From Bacteroidia bacterium (GTDB lineage Bacteria; Bacteroidota; Bacteroidia; J057; JADKCL01), in NCBI GenBank assembly GCA_020635905.1, contig JACJYV010000001.1, positions 558,001 to 622,000 on the forward strand: a DNA stretch of 64,000 nt, read 5' to 3'. Under the pieces are notes generated by a model. It saw nothing but the letters and a program-made list of their open reading frames with translations, was not told the DNA's origin and did no database searches. Shown piece after piece: positions 31,601 through 38,744 of the stretch; positions within the stretch are counted from its first letter, which is position 1, and the number at the start of each line of letters is the position of its first letter. Both the position numbers and the translations under genes were made by a program.

Positions 31601-31676
31601 CAGTTTCAGCAGCGGGGGATCCAGTTCGGGCTACTCAGGAGGCGGATATGGCGGCGGGGGCGGCAGCAGTTGGTAA
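28611..31676 (+). CDS. Large DUF2207 membrane protein with repeated extracytoplasmic domains
   Basis: 1021 residues. A signal peptide (~1-21) is followed by three related beta-domains, each opening with a Tyr/Asp strand and a G-x-L/I-D/E turn: residues ~22-170 (the DUF2207 domain proper, with the ENRHGIIREIPY motif), ~230-370 and ~432-560. A transmembrane helix lies near 660-680 (WLIWPFAAPVVCFLVWLLFG), then a cytoplasmic region with two more helices near 810-850, and a Ser/Gly-rich tail ending GGGYGGGGGSSW, the DUF2207 hallmark. Most DUF2207 proteins are about 550-650 residues with one extracellular domain, so this one is enlarged. Function unknown. Confidence 0.85.
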   Translation: MKNLKICFLSLIFLLPLGLRATYFEVNDYFVSLVVGADGSLDVTETITVNFTENRHGIIREIPYSYNTVPVIGEKAEGHYDGTPYTTYYDEITVDNYDFSISREGGKIKLKIGSPNAWVNGEKVYKIHYKIYGVINFFSDRAELYWNLTGNAWTERINKVRWEVKLPDQPTNYFVWTGIAGSTQSHASLKTTQNGVSGETTSPILPQEGVTVAVSIPRTHIRNEPVPPMVLADRYVVNDLHCKLKVHEDGKLEVWQNLEVDFKQTENSFVHSFPYAPAGQQGAPPEWAFEYQILDISLPGVYSRGSGYRSFTQNLLFSASDPPHQFTYHYYVYNCFQEREGNWELDWKVLGEYLNEPCQKASFEIEFPAGYLAKNHPPTFLRNNFETPDLKTTLGEDHFSGETRRTLVPHDEIAFFLQLDGSKFTPAKLPIKLLTDEFYADTQQVSLTFHKNGWIDFDYYYNVTILNHYQNLNAGYTKEVYVFDYERPGEAEIWRDELPSHQIFGRDKKWLTCDFQSDPPPSYSYSSPYANEFYWSFENQKLKSQQRSWSYRANGLVGEMEGKDFFHFPINRGLDGPSQVVRVKINLEDGLKNLENILMVCNNYSLLYEVPLKKEGNALVAELPNGLREGEFLQLALSFPQGSISPAIGTRLRLFYLNNPWLIWPFAAPVVCFLVWLLFGREKKFTEMVRFHPPDGCTPAEAGYLADFKVHNQDIISMIYFWAANGNLKMVDEGLDPLKKSVSLVKNKTPIGMKKFEKTIWNKLFSGQRKKVKLSQLKNTFYGTLALSKTQLTTQFQNEKQFYRPSLVMGTILRTFGILVGIGAIGQSLLVILGQGFHQTSRWDMAIGLWVMTLSLYLTGRKIPRRSNHGAETWSQLKGFREFIEKAEQDRLKQLVDEDPNYFGQTLPYAIAFGLASPWVAKFKDLLITSPDWYVSNDTRGFTTTLFATDLDRNLIQMERTFKSTPPAPSGGSSYSSSGSSYSSSSYSSSSFGSSGGSFSSGGSSSGYSGGGYGGGGGSSW

Positions 31677-31735
31677 TCATTTTCCAAAAGGGCAATTAAT
31701 TGTATAAATGTTTTTACAGGCCCTTCCTATTTTAT

Positions 31736-31743
31736 TATGTTTG
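31736..31743 (+). promoter_or_regulatory. -7 promoter box of the SH3 lipoprotein gene
   Basis: TATGTTTG matches the -7 consensus TAnnTTTG, 31 bp before the ATG. No good TTTG -33 box is present at the usual distance. Confidence 0.4.
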
Positions 31744-31774
31744 TAAAAACCTTAACCAAAACCCTTTAAATACC

Positions 31775-32701
31775 ATGAAAAACATACTCAATTTCTTTCT
31801 TTTGGCCCTTTTGGGAATTTTTCTCTTTTCCTGTGGTGGCAATGCAAATTCCTCAGAGGATCAGGATGATTATTCAGTGGACATGGCCGATGATTCGCCA
31901 GGCAGCACCATCTGCCTTTGGCCCGAAGTCGGACTTCGTGAAGGCGCTGGCCGCACTCCCAAGTACATCACAACTGTTTATTTTGGAGAAAAAGTTGAAT
32001 CCACTGGCGATACAGCGATAGTAGAAGGTGACGATCGCACCTATATAAAGGTAAAATTATCTGACGGCACCACGGGTTGGGCCAACCGTTACCTTTTTGC
32101 AGAAAATTCCAGATTGGGAGCCATCACCAACCTGACCAGCGTGTACAAGCGCCCTGATCTGGTGACCAATACCAATAAGAAATTTGATTTTGGGGAAATT
32201 GTTGCAGTGGGAAAAAGCGAAGGAGAATGGGTGGAAGTGGTTGGAAAAGAAAAATCCATCGCTGGCTGGATCAAAGGGGAAGACCACCTCACTACTGAAG
32301 GAACAGATGTTTCCGTGGCAATCCTGCGCAGCCGTGCCCTGGCCATATCCAATCCCACTGAAAAGAAAAAGGCCCTGGAAGATCTTCAGGAAAACAGCGA
32401 TTTCCGCAATTCCATCTTTGTGGCTGACCTTGCTGATCTGATCGACGAACTTGATCCCATGAAACGGCTGAAAGAGGGCCAACTCATGATCACTGCCGAC
32501 AATGTAAACGTACGCAGCAGCCCAACCACCACGGAGGAAAACAAAGTTTTTCAACTGAAAAACGGCGAAATCTGTGACGTGCTCGAAATTGGCGACGAGG
32601 AAACCATTGGTAGCCAAACTGACAATTGGTATAAAATATCCTGCACGAAGGGTGAAGGCTGGGTTTTCGGCAGTTTTGCCCTGGTAAATATGACCGAATG
32701 A
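31775..32701 (+). CDS. SH3-domain lipoprotein
   Basis: 308 residues from the ATG at 31775 (MKNILNFFLLALLGIFLFSC). The lipobox is LFSC-G, so Cys20 should be lipidated. Three bacterial SH3-like segments can be seen: residues ~40-110 (VGLREGAGRTPKYI ... GTTGWANRYLF), ~115-170 (TSVYKRPDLV ... AGWIKGEDHL) and ~245-305 (NVNVRSSPTTTEEN ... GEGWVFGSFA). Such domains often bind peptidoglycan. The stop overlaps the next start by 4 bp (ATGA). Confidence 0.85.
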   Translation: MKNILNFFLLALLGIFLFSCGGNANSSEDQDDYSVDMADDSPGSTICLWPEVGLREGAGRTPKYITTVYFGEKVESTGDTAIVEGDDRTYIKVKLSDGTTGWANRYLFAENSRLGAITNLTSVYKRPDLVTNTNKKFDFGEIVAVGKSEGEWVEVVGKEKSIAGWIKGEDHLTTEGTDVSVAILRSRALAISNPTEKKKALEDLQENSDFRNSIFVADLADLIDELDPMKRLKEGQLMITADNVNVRSSPTTTEENKVFQLKNGEICDVLEIGDEETIGSQTDNWYKISCTKGEGWVFGSFALVNMTE

Positions 32702-33291
32702 GCGAGAAAAAGCGCTGTCCCTGGGTGCCAGCGGACAAAGAGGATTACATCCATTATCACGACCACGAGTGGGGAGTTCCCCTGCATGATGATCAGACAA
32801 TTTTCGAATACCTGACCCTGGAAGGCGCTCAGGCAGGCCTGAGTTGGTACACGGTCCTGCGCAAGCGGGAACATTACCGGGTAGCCTATGCCAATTTTGA
32901 TCCGCAGATAGTGGCCAGATTTGACGAAGCCAAAATCCAGGAACTGCTTCAGGATCCGGGCATCATTCGCAATAAACTCAAGGTCTATGCCTCCGTCAAT
33001 AACGCCAAACGCTTTCTGGAAGTGCAAAACGAATTTGGCAGCTTTTCCAAATACATGTGGAGCTTTGTAGGCGGCAAGCCCAAAGTCAATGAGATCCGCC
33101 ACAAAGGCGACTACATGGCCACCTCGACCGAGTCAGACGCCTTCAGCAAGGATTTGCTGAAACGCGGCTTCAAGTTTGTGGGCAGCACCGTCATCTATGC
33201 ACACATGCAGGCCACAGGCATGGTCAACGACCACAGCATGGATTGCTTCCGTCGCCAGGAAGTGATCGACGGGTACGGGCAATATGCTTAA
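32698..33291 (+). CDS. tag: DNA-3-methyladenine glycosylase I
   Basis: 197 residues. It removes 3-methyladenine from alkylated DNA. Zinc ligands appear as RCPWV (Cys), YHDHEWG (His) and NDHSMDCF (His and Cys); the catalytic-region LTLEGAQAGLSWYTVLRKR contains the conserved Glu and Trp. A complete enzyme, translationally coupled to the lipoprotein gene through ATGA. An AlkD-like repair gene lies 3 kb away (36423). Confidence 0.95.
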   Translation: MSEKKRCPWVPADKEDYIHYHDHEWGVPLHDDQTIFEYLTLEGAQAGLSWYTVLRKREHYRVAYANFDPQIVARFDEAKIQELLQDPGIIRNKLKVYASVNNAKRFLEVQNEFGSFSKYMWSFVGGKPKVNEIRHKGDYMATSTESDAFSKDLLKRGFKFVGSTVIYAHMQATGMVNDHSMDCFRRQEVIDGYGQYA

Positions 33292-33640
33292 TAGCTGCCT
33301 GATTCAGGGCTCCAGACTGGTAGCAAATGGGTCGGGTTGCGTGCATTTTCATTTGTGAAGCAAATTGGCTTTGGGGAACTTTTTGTGCTCCCTTTAGGTG
33401 CTTTGGAAACTTTGTTTGTTCGCTTTAGAGGCTTGGGGAACTTTGTGCGCTTTGTGTTAGGAAAACTCAGCCCCAAAAAAAATGGCAGGGACGCAAACCA
33501 ATGCGCCCCTGCTCCCGTTTTCAGGCACAGGCCTGATAAAAAACCAAGAAACTCAAGAGAGGGGGACGCCCGCAAGGGGAAATACCATGCTGGTCACATA
33601 GCTGGCAGTTGGAAAAATGCGGGTCCCCGGCCTGCGCCTT
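33292..33640. other. Intergenic region with degenerate tandem repeat
   Basis: The first half contains two to three degenerate copies of a ~31-bp unit built round TTTAGNNGCTT-GGGGAACTTTGTG (33360-33455). The second half carries the minus-strand terminator at 33475-33512. No credible gene. Confidence 0.5.
33475..33512 (-). terminator. Terminator of the ARPP-1 gene
   Basis: On the minus strand an 11-bp stem (GCAGGGGCGCA / TGCGTCCCTGC, one mismatch) with a 6-nt loop is followed by ATT and eight T. It lies 129 bp beyond the stop codon. Confidence 0.7.
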
Positions 33641-34630
33641 TCAGTCGTACGTATTAATGTGTAAGGTCTTGTCAGCCTCCTTCAAACGGGCACCTTTGGC
33701 GTCAATGAAGGCATCCTGTTTGGATTCGTCCAGCAATTCGGCCAGATAATCATCCACCACTTTGGGTTGGAGCGTAACACTTTCGCCGTTCGTGATGGCT
33801 TCTGTGGCATAGGCATGCAGCAGATTATTGAACTGGGACTGAAACAGGTCATGCGTAGCAAAAATATCGCAACCAATGATGCGGTCGCCAGTCACACCCA
33901 CCATGCCCACCACTTCTTTTCCATCATAGGGCAAATGGGTAAAATGGGAAACGTATTTATCCAGATCAACCTGGAGTTTCCGGGATTTTTCCAATTCATT
34001 ATAAGTTCCTGTATGGCTGCTGGCCCCGTTTTTGGCCGTAATATTCGCCACACTGTCCCACACAGCCTGCTGATCTTTCTCCTGAACGGCGGCCTTGCGC
34101 ACATTCAGACTGCTGACCTTACCGTAGCCATTGAATTTCTCCTCCGTGTCCCCATAACTCCAGCGGCCATGTTCCACACAAAAAACAGAGAGATCCACCT
34201 TGCCGCTTTTGGGCGGAATTTTCAAATCCTGGGCAATTACCCTATCCTGCTTTCCACCTTTAATCAATTCCCCCGCCATGATAAACACGGTGTCATTGGA
34301 CGTATTTTCGATCATCAGTGAATTAACCTGGGCACCTCCTCCCACCTCCTGCACCTGCCAGTCCTCATTTGCATTCAGCAAATCCCCGCTCCGCTCCGTA
34401 ATACTCACATTCTGCTTTTCCAGGGCATTTTCAAGGGTGACATATTTTCCCACCCCCTTATTGGCAGCAAAAAAGTTGTCGTTGGCCACAATGGGATAGA
34501 TGCGCAAATTTCCAAAAGTAAGTTCCTTCGAGAAGGCAGAAAACCCGACTTTCAGGTTTTCCGCATTATACTGCGCGATTGCAGGACATATCAATCCTGC
34601 AAAAAGAAAACATAACAGCAATCTTTTCAT
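33641..34630 (-). CDS. Secreted ARPP-1 (DUF6569-like) domain protein
   Basis: 329 residues with a signal peptide (MKRLLLCFLFAGLICPAIAQ). The body shows the ARPP-1 pattern: SLMIENTSNDTVFIMAGELIKGGKQDRVIAQDLKIPPKSGKVDLSVFCVEHGRWSY, then VVGMVGVTGDRIIGCDIFATHDLFQSQFNNLLHAYA near the C-terminus. The family is named from association with ARG and rhodanese-phosphatase domains; its activity is not established. It is periplasmic or surface-exposed here and monocistronic. Confidence 0.8.
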   Translation of the reverse strand: MKRLLLCFLFAGLICPAIAQYNAENLKVGFSAFSKELTFGNLRIYPIVANDNFFAANKGVGKYVTLENALEKQNVSITERSGDLLNANEDWQVQEVGGGAQVNSLMIENTSNDTVFIMAGELIKGGKQDRVIAQDLKIPPKSGKVDLSVFCVEHGRWSYGDTEEKFNGYGKVSSLNVRKAAVQEKDQQAVWDSVANITAKNGASSHTGTYNELEKSRKLQVDLDKYVSHFTHLPYDGKEVVGMVGVTGDRIIGCDIFATHDLFQSQFNNLLHAYATEAITNGESVTLQPKVVDDYLAELLDESKQDAFIDAKGARLKEADKTLHINTYD

Positions 34631-34887
34631 GGTTTTGGTTTTTGGGTTATTTCAATTCCAGCTATCTGCCAGGTCTTAACCCAAAGGGCGGACTTCATTC
34701 AGGAAAGGTTCGGCGCCAACCTTCTACGGAGGAGAGGTTCCGGAACCCGGGATCAATTACCAGGCAAATAATATGGCAAAAATGATGTGGCGCAGTGGAA
34801 AATGCGATGTGCGGGAAGGGAGTGAATTTTTAACGAAGAAATTGATCTTCTGGTATGGATGGGCTTAAATTTTTATAAATTCCACCC

Positions 34888-36009
34888 ATGAAAACTAAAT
34901 TTGTGCGGATCATTCTGTTGTTTTCTCTGGCAGGAATTCTTCTGCTGGCTTCCTGTGCGGCCAAAAAGCCCTGGTATGGCAAAGCCAGCAAAAACTGGGC
35001 AGAAGCCATACCACCTGGCGATGAGCAGGTTGCTCATACTGTTTTTTTGGTAGGAGATGCGGGCGATGCCAAACATGGAACAGAATCCGTGGTGCCTTCT
35101 CTGAATTTGTTGCAAAAAGAACTGGAAGCCGCGGGCGCCAACAGCACCCTGGTTTGGCTGGGGGATAATATTTATCCCATTGGGCTGCCGCCTGAGGATC
35201 ATCCCGGGCGTGCTGAGGCTGAGTACAGAATCGGGGTGGAGCTTGAAATTTCGAAGAAATTTCAAGGTAAAACCTACTTTATTCCCGGCAACCACGACTG
35301 GAATCTGAGCCAGCCAGGCGGCTGGGACGCAGTGAAGCGGGAGGAGGCCTACCTTGAAAAGGCCCTTGGACCCGACGTTTTCGTTCCTAATGACGGTTGC
35401 CCCGGACCTACGGTCGTGCGGCTGGCACCCGGCCTGACCATGGTCGCTCTGGACAGCGAGTGGCCCCTGCACAAACACGAAAAACCCCTGGAAGAATGTG
35501 GTATCCATGACGAGGAGGGATTTTATTTCGCCTTGCAGGATTCCCTGAATGAGCACAGCGACGACATTTTGCTGGTCACGGCTCATCACCCTGCCTTTAC
35601 CAACGGAAATCATGGCGGGCAATACCCCTGGGGATTTTATGCAGGAATCATCACCTCAATTTATCCCCTGGGACGTAAATTGGGGGCCAGCCCCCAGGAT
35701 CAATCCCATCCTTTGTACAAACGCTACTCCAACTGGTTGAAATCCATTTTTCCTGATTACGAACGGCTGGTTTTTGCTGCCGGACATGAGCACAGTCTGC
35801 AACACTGGAAGAAGGAAGGCACCCAATACCTGGTCAGTGGAGCGGGCTGCAAGGACAGCTACTGCAGCAAAGGCCGCGGCTCGGAATTTTCTCACCAGCA
35901 CACGGGTTTTATGAAGCTCAAAATGTATCAGAATCAGGAATTATGGGTGGAGGTCTGGGAACCCGGCGAAACAGAAGCGATCATGGTTTACCGGGCCAAA
36001 CTGTATTGA
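34888..36009 (+). CDS. Calcineurin-like metallophosphoesterase, lipoprotein
   Basis: 373 residues. Lipobox LLASC (Cys24) follows a hydrophobic leader. Metallophosphoesterase motifs in order: FLVGDAGD (metal Asp), WLGDNIYP, IPGNHDWN, TAHHPAFTNG and AAGHEHSLQ. This corresponds to the purple-acid-phosphatase-like branch; the substrate is unknown. It acts outside the inner membrane. It opens a cluster with short gaps: RidA starts 21 bp later, then AlkD-like and a membrane protein. Confidence 0.9.
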   Translation: MKTKFVRIILLFSLAGILLLASCAAKKPWYGKASKNWAEAIPPGDEQVAHTVFLVGDAGDAKHGTESVVPSLNLLQKELEAAGANSTLVWLGDNIYPIGLPPEDHPGRAEAEYRIGVELEISKKFQGKTYFIPGNHDWNLSQPGGWDAVKREEAYLEKALGPDVFVPNDGCPGPTVVRLAPGLTMVALDSEWPLHKHEKPLEECGIHDEEGFYFALQDSLNEHSDDILLVTAHHPAFTNGNHGGQYPWGFYAGIITSIYPLGRKLGASPQDQSHPLYKRYSNWLKSIFPDYERLVFAAGHEHSLQHWKKEGTQYLVSGAGCKDSYCSKGRGSEFSHQHTGFMKLKMYQNQELWVEVWEPGETEAIMVYRAKLY

Positions 36010-36030
36010 AAAATTTCCCTAATTTTCAGC

Positions 36031-36414
36031 ATGAGAAAAAACATATCTTCTGGCGCTCCCTGGGAAGAAACGGTTGGCTATTCCCGTGCAGTCCGCATTG
36101 GCAATTGGGTGGCCGTTTCGGGCACCACCGCAGTGGAAAACGGGGTGGTGGCGGGGCATGGAAGTCCCTACCTGCAGTCAATTATTGTATTGAATAAAAT
36201 CAAAACAGCATTGGAGGAGGCTGGAGCCAGCCTGGAGGATGTAATCCGCACCCGCATTTACGTGACCGACATGGCCCATTGGCCTGAAGTAGGCCGGGCC
36301 CACGGGGAATTTTTCTCCAAAATCAAACCTGCGGCTACCATGGTGGCGGTCAGCGCCCTGATTGATCCCGACCTGCTGGTCGAAATTGAAGCAGATGCAG
36401 TCATTCCTTCCTGA
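36031..36414 (+). CDS. RidA/YjgF/UK114 family protein
   Basis: 127 residues. The family deaminates reactive enamine/imine intermediates. Seen: WVAVSGTTAVENG, the LNKIKTALEEAGASLEDVIRTRIYVTDMAHWPEVGRAHGEFF core with the conserved Arg, and a PAATMVAVSALIDPDLLVEIEADAVI end. The canonical catalytic Arg is probably the R of VIRTRIYV. Gap to the next gene is 8 bp. Confidence 0.92.
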   Translation: MRKNISSGAPWEETVGYSRAVRIGNWVAVSGTTAVENGVVAGHGSPYLQSIIVLNKIKTALEEAGASLEDVIRTRIYVTDMAHWPEVGRAHGEFFSKIKPAATMVAVSALIDPDLLVEIEADAVIPS

Positions 36415-36422
36415 AAAATCCC

Positions 36423-37145
36423 ATGTCAGATCCCGAAACCATCAAAAAAGAGCTGCTTACCCTGCTTGAACCCCACATTGAACCAGGCTTCAGAGAAGGG
36501 GCAGCCAATTTTTTCAAAGACGACGAAGTGGCCAATTCACTGGGAGTCAGGACCAAAACTGTGCGGGATCTCTCCAAATCATACTTTGACCAACACTTGA
36601 AGAAAGTTGAAATCAATTTTCTTTTCCTTTTGGCAGATGTTTTATTCGAAAGTGGCCTCTCAGAATTGCGGGTCATGGGGCTGGATTGGCTGAGCCGGAG
36701 GAAAAAGGAAATGCGACCGGCCCACTTTGCACAAATGGAAAGCTGGCTGCAAAAATATGTGCGCAATTGGGCAGATTGCGACAATCTCTGCTGCGGTCCT
36801 TTGGGCGAATTGATTCTCCTGCAACCCGAAACCCGTTCTCTGATAAAGGAATGGCCCCGCAGCTCCAACCGCTGGGTCCGCCGGGCTGCCTGCGTGGCCC
36901 AGATTCCCGGCATTCGCAAAGATAAAGCCCTGCTGGACAGCATTTTCCAGGCAGCTTCCCTCCTTTTCCAGGATCAGGACCTGATGGTGCAAAAAGGGTA
37001 TGGCTGGACCCTCAAAGTGGCTTCCACCCGCTATCCTGAGCCTGTTTTGCAATTTCTCAAAGAAAACCAATCCCGCATGTCCCGCCTGGGGCTGCGCTAC
37101 GCCCTGGAAAAATATCCGCCCGAAGTGCAGAAATCCGTACTTTAG
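36423..37145 (+). CDS. DNA alkylation repair (AlkD-like HEAT-repeat) protein
   Basis: 240 residues, mostly helical, matching the DNA alkylation repair enzyme family. Diagnostic segments: ANSLGVRTKTVRDLSKSYF near the N-terminus, VRNWADCDNLC with the conserved Trp-Asp, RSSNRWVRRAACVAQIP, and VQKGYGWTLKVAS. AlkD-type enzymes release cationic alkylated bases without base flipping. A 4-bp gap separates it from the next gene. Confidence 0.88.
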   Translation: MSDPETIKKELLTLLEPHIEPGFREGAANFFKDDEVANSLGVRTKTVRDLSKSYFDQHLKKVEINFLFLLADVLFESGLSELRVMGLDWLSRRKKEMRPAHFAQMESWLQKYVRNWADCDNLCCGPLGELILLQPETRSLIKEWPRSSNRWVRRAACVAQIPGIRKDKALLDSIFQAASLLFQDQDLMVQKGYGWTLKVASTRYPEPVLQFLKENQSRMSRLGLRYALEKYPPEVQKSVL

Positions 37146-37149
37146 AGCC

Positions 37150-37566
37150 ATGATCAAGATCAGATTCAATCCCATCATTGCAGGTCCGCTCTTGCTGGCC
37201 GGGGCTTTCGTCACGGGTACGGGCATCTGGATGGCAGATTGGCTGTTGATTGCCGCAGGCGGGCTTTCCCTGGTCATTGGAGGCCTTTTCACCATCAATC
37301 CTCAACTGGAACTGGAAAATGGCACCCTCAAAATCAGGAGTGTTATGGGCACGGTACGAAAGGAAATCCAGATCAATCATCCCCGAGAGCTGTTTATTGA
37401 CGGGAAAATGATTTTTATGGAAAAGGATGGCCGCCGTATTCGCATTCCGGGCATCAGCAAAGGCATGAGTCACCAGGCCGACTGGCGGATGTTTGGGGAA
37501 TTCACCGATCAGGCTCGTAAACGGACTTCCAGGCCAGGAAATAAAAGTTCCGTTGAAACGAATTAA
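37150..37566 (+). CDS. Small membrane protein with PH-like C-terminal domain
   Basis: 138 residues from the ATG at 37150 (MIKIRFNPIIAGPLLLAGAF); the longer frame upstream overlaps the AlkD-like gene. Two hydrophobic segments (~8-28 and ~30-50) are followed by a soluble part of short beta strands: LELENGTLKIRSVMGTVRKEIQI, PRELFIDGKMIFMEKDGRRIRIPGI. The layout suggests a bacterial PH-like domain on a hairpin anchor. Last gene of the cluster. Confidence 0.75.
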   Translation: MIKIRFNPIIAGPLLLAGAFVTGTGIWMADWLLIAAGGLSLVIGGLFTINPQLELENGTLKIRSVMGTVRKEIQINHPRELFIDGKMIFMEKDGRRIRIPGISKGMSHQADWRMFGEFTDQARKRTSRPGNKSSVETN

Positions 37567-37580
37567 GGCTTTGAATCATT

Positions 37581-37612
37581 TTTGATAAGCACGCATTTTT
37601 TTCTTAAAATTG
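37581..37612 (+). promoter_or_regulatory. Probable Bacteroidota promoter of the small lipoprotein gene
   Basis: TTTG (37581-37584), 20-bp spacer, then TAAAATTG (37605-37612), one mismatch from TAnnTTTG. Start predicted near 37618, 34 nt before the ATG. Confidence 0.5.
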
Positions 37613-37651
37613 CGTCCGATTATTAAAAATGAAATTTCCAATATCCTGATT

Positions 37652-38209
37652 ATGAAAAAGATATCTTACCTGCTGGTTTTCACCCTGATGGCTGTTTTTA
37701 TTTCTGCTTGCGGCGGAACCTCTGCTGCTTCTGACCCGTTCTACAGCGATGCAATTGTGTATAACGACTCTATTGTTACCCTGCAGACCCGCATCGGTCA
37801 GGCCATTCTGGACCTTTCTGCTTCTTTTGAAGGCGCAGAACCAGCGGTTATGAACCGTGAGTACGACAAACTTGCCGGCGTGATCAAAGAAGTGCGTGAG
37901 GATGCCAAAAGCATTCAGGGATTCGATGGCAACTCTGATCTGATCAATGCTGCCCGCGACCTGTTTGCCTTCTATGACGACATTTGCAAAAACGAATACC
38001 GCGAAATCATTGACCTGCTGTCCAAAGAACCCGACACCATCACGGAAGACGACCTGACCCGCATGGACGAACTGGCCAATGGAATTTCAGGCCGCGAAAT
38101 CGAACTGGACAATGCTTTCGAGATTGCCCAAAATGCATTCGCAGCCAAATACAATTTCGACCTGACCAAGAACGAACTGCAGGACCAGATCGACGAAATC
38201 GGCGAGTAA
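37652..38209 (+). CDS. Small helical lipoprotein of unknown function
   Basis: 185 residues from the ATG at 37652. Signal peptide with lipobox FISAC-GG (Cys ~19). The rest is predicted helical and acidic (SFEGAEPAVMNREYDKLAGVIKEVRED and DELANGISGREIELDNAFEIAQNAFAAKYNF), with no domain I recognise. It may resemble the YiiG-like helical lipoproteins, but this is weak. It is 12 bp upstream of the DUF2231 gene. Confidence 0.75.
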   Translation: MKKISYLLVFTLMAVFISACGGTSAASDPFYSDAIVYNDSIVTLQTRIGQAILDLSASFEGAEPAVMNREYDKLAGVIKEVREDAKSIQGFDGNSDLINAARDLFAFYDDICKNEYREIIDLLSKEPDTITEDDLTRMDELANGISGREIELDNAFEIAQNAFAAKYNFDLTKNELQDQIDEIGE

Positions 38210-38221
38210 TTTCCTGTTCAA

Positions 38222-38647
38222 ATGCCACCTGTTCATCCCCTGATTGTTCACATTCCCATTGGGAGCCTGTTGCTGGCTGGCATTTTTTTCGCACTTGAAT
38301 TCATTTTCCAAAAAGAATATTACCGGCAAGCAGGGTTTATCGCCCTGCTTGTCGGCGTTTTGGGGATAGTGGGCGCCATCATTTCCGGGAATGTAGCCGA
38401 GGAATCAGTTCCCCACGAAGGCAGCGTATTTCCCATTTTGCAAAATCACGCGACCCTGGGTTGGGTCACAGCCTGGATTTTTGCCATTCTGGCGGGCTGG
38501 TGTTACATCCGTCTGCCCAAGGCCCAACCCAAAATCGAAAAGATTGCCTTTTTACTGGTTTTGATCATTGGGTATTGCATCATGGCCTACAGCGCTCACC
38601 TGGGCGGGACCATGGTTTATCTGGAAGGGGCCGGGGTCGCGAAATAA
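38222..38647 (+). CDS. DUF2231 membrane protein
   Basis: 141 residues with four transmembrane helices. The family pattern HPLIVHIPIGSLLLAGIFFALEF is at the N-terminus, followed by GVLGIVGAIISGNVAEESV and a conserved His in LQNHATLGWVTAWIF, which may bind haem or metal in this family. Function not established. Terminated by a bidirectional hairpin 39 bp later. Confidence 0.85.
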   Translation: MPPVHPLIVHIPIGSLLLAGIFFALEFIFQKEYYRQAGFIALLVGVLGIVGAIISGNVAEESVPHEGSVFPILQNHATLGWVTAWIFAILAGWCYIRLPKAQPKIEKIAFLLVLIIGYCIMAYSAHLGGTMVYLEGAGVAK

Positions 38648-38682
38648 AGGCGGGCGTTGTAGGATAATACTCTGAAAGATCA

Positions 38683-38709
38683 AAAACGGGCCCTCTCAGG
38701 CCCGTTTTT
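38683..38709. terminator. Bidirectional terminator
   Basis: AAAAACGGGCC-CTCTCA-GGCCCGTTTTT: an exact stem with A and T runs on both sides, so it can stop both the DUF2231 gene (+) and the T9SS surface protein (-). Confidence 0.9.
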
Positions 38710-38744
38710 CATAATCAATAATATTGGAGCTATAAAAATGAATC

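Noticed and set aside
33337..33657. 106-codon ORF between tag and the ARPP-1 gene
   Set aside because: Runs through degenerate repeats and a terminator hairpin; no family signature.
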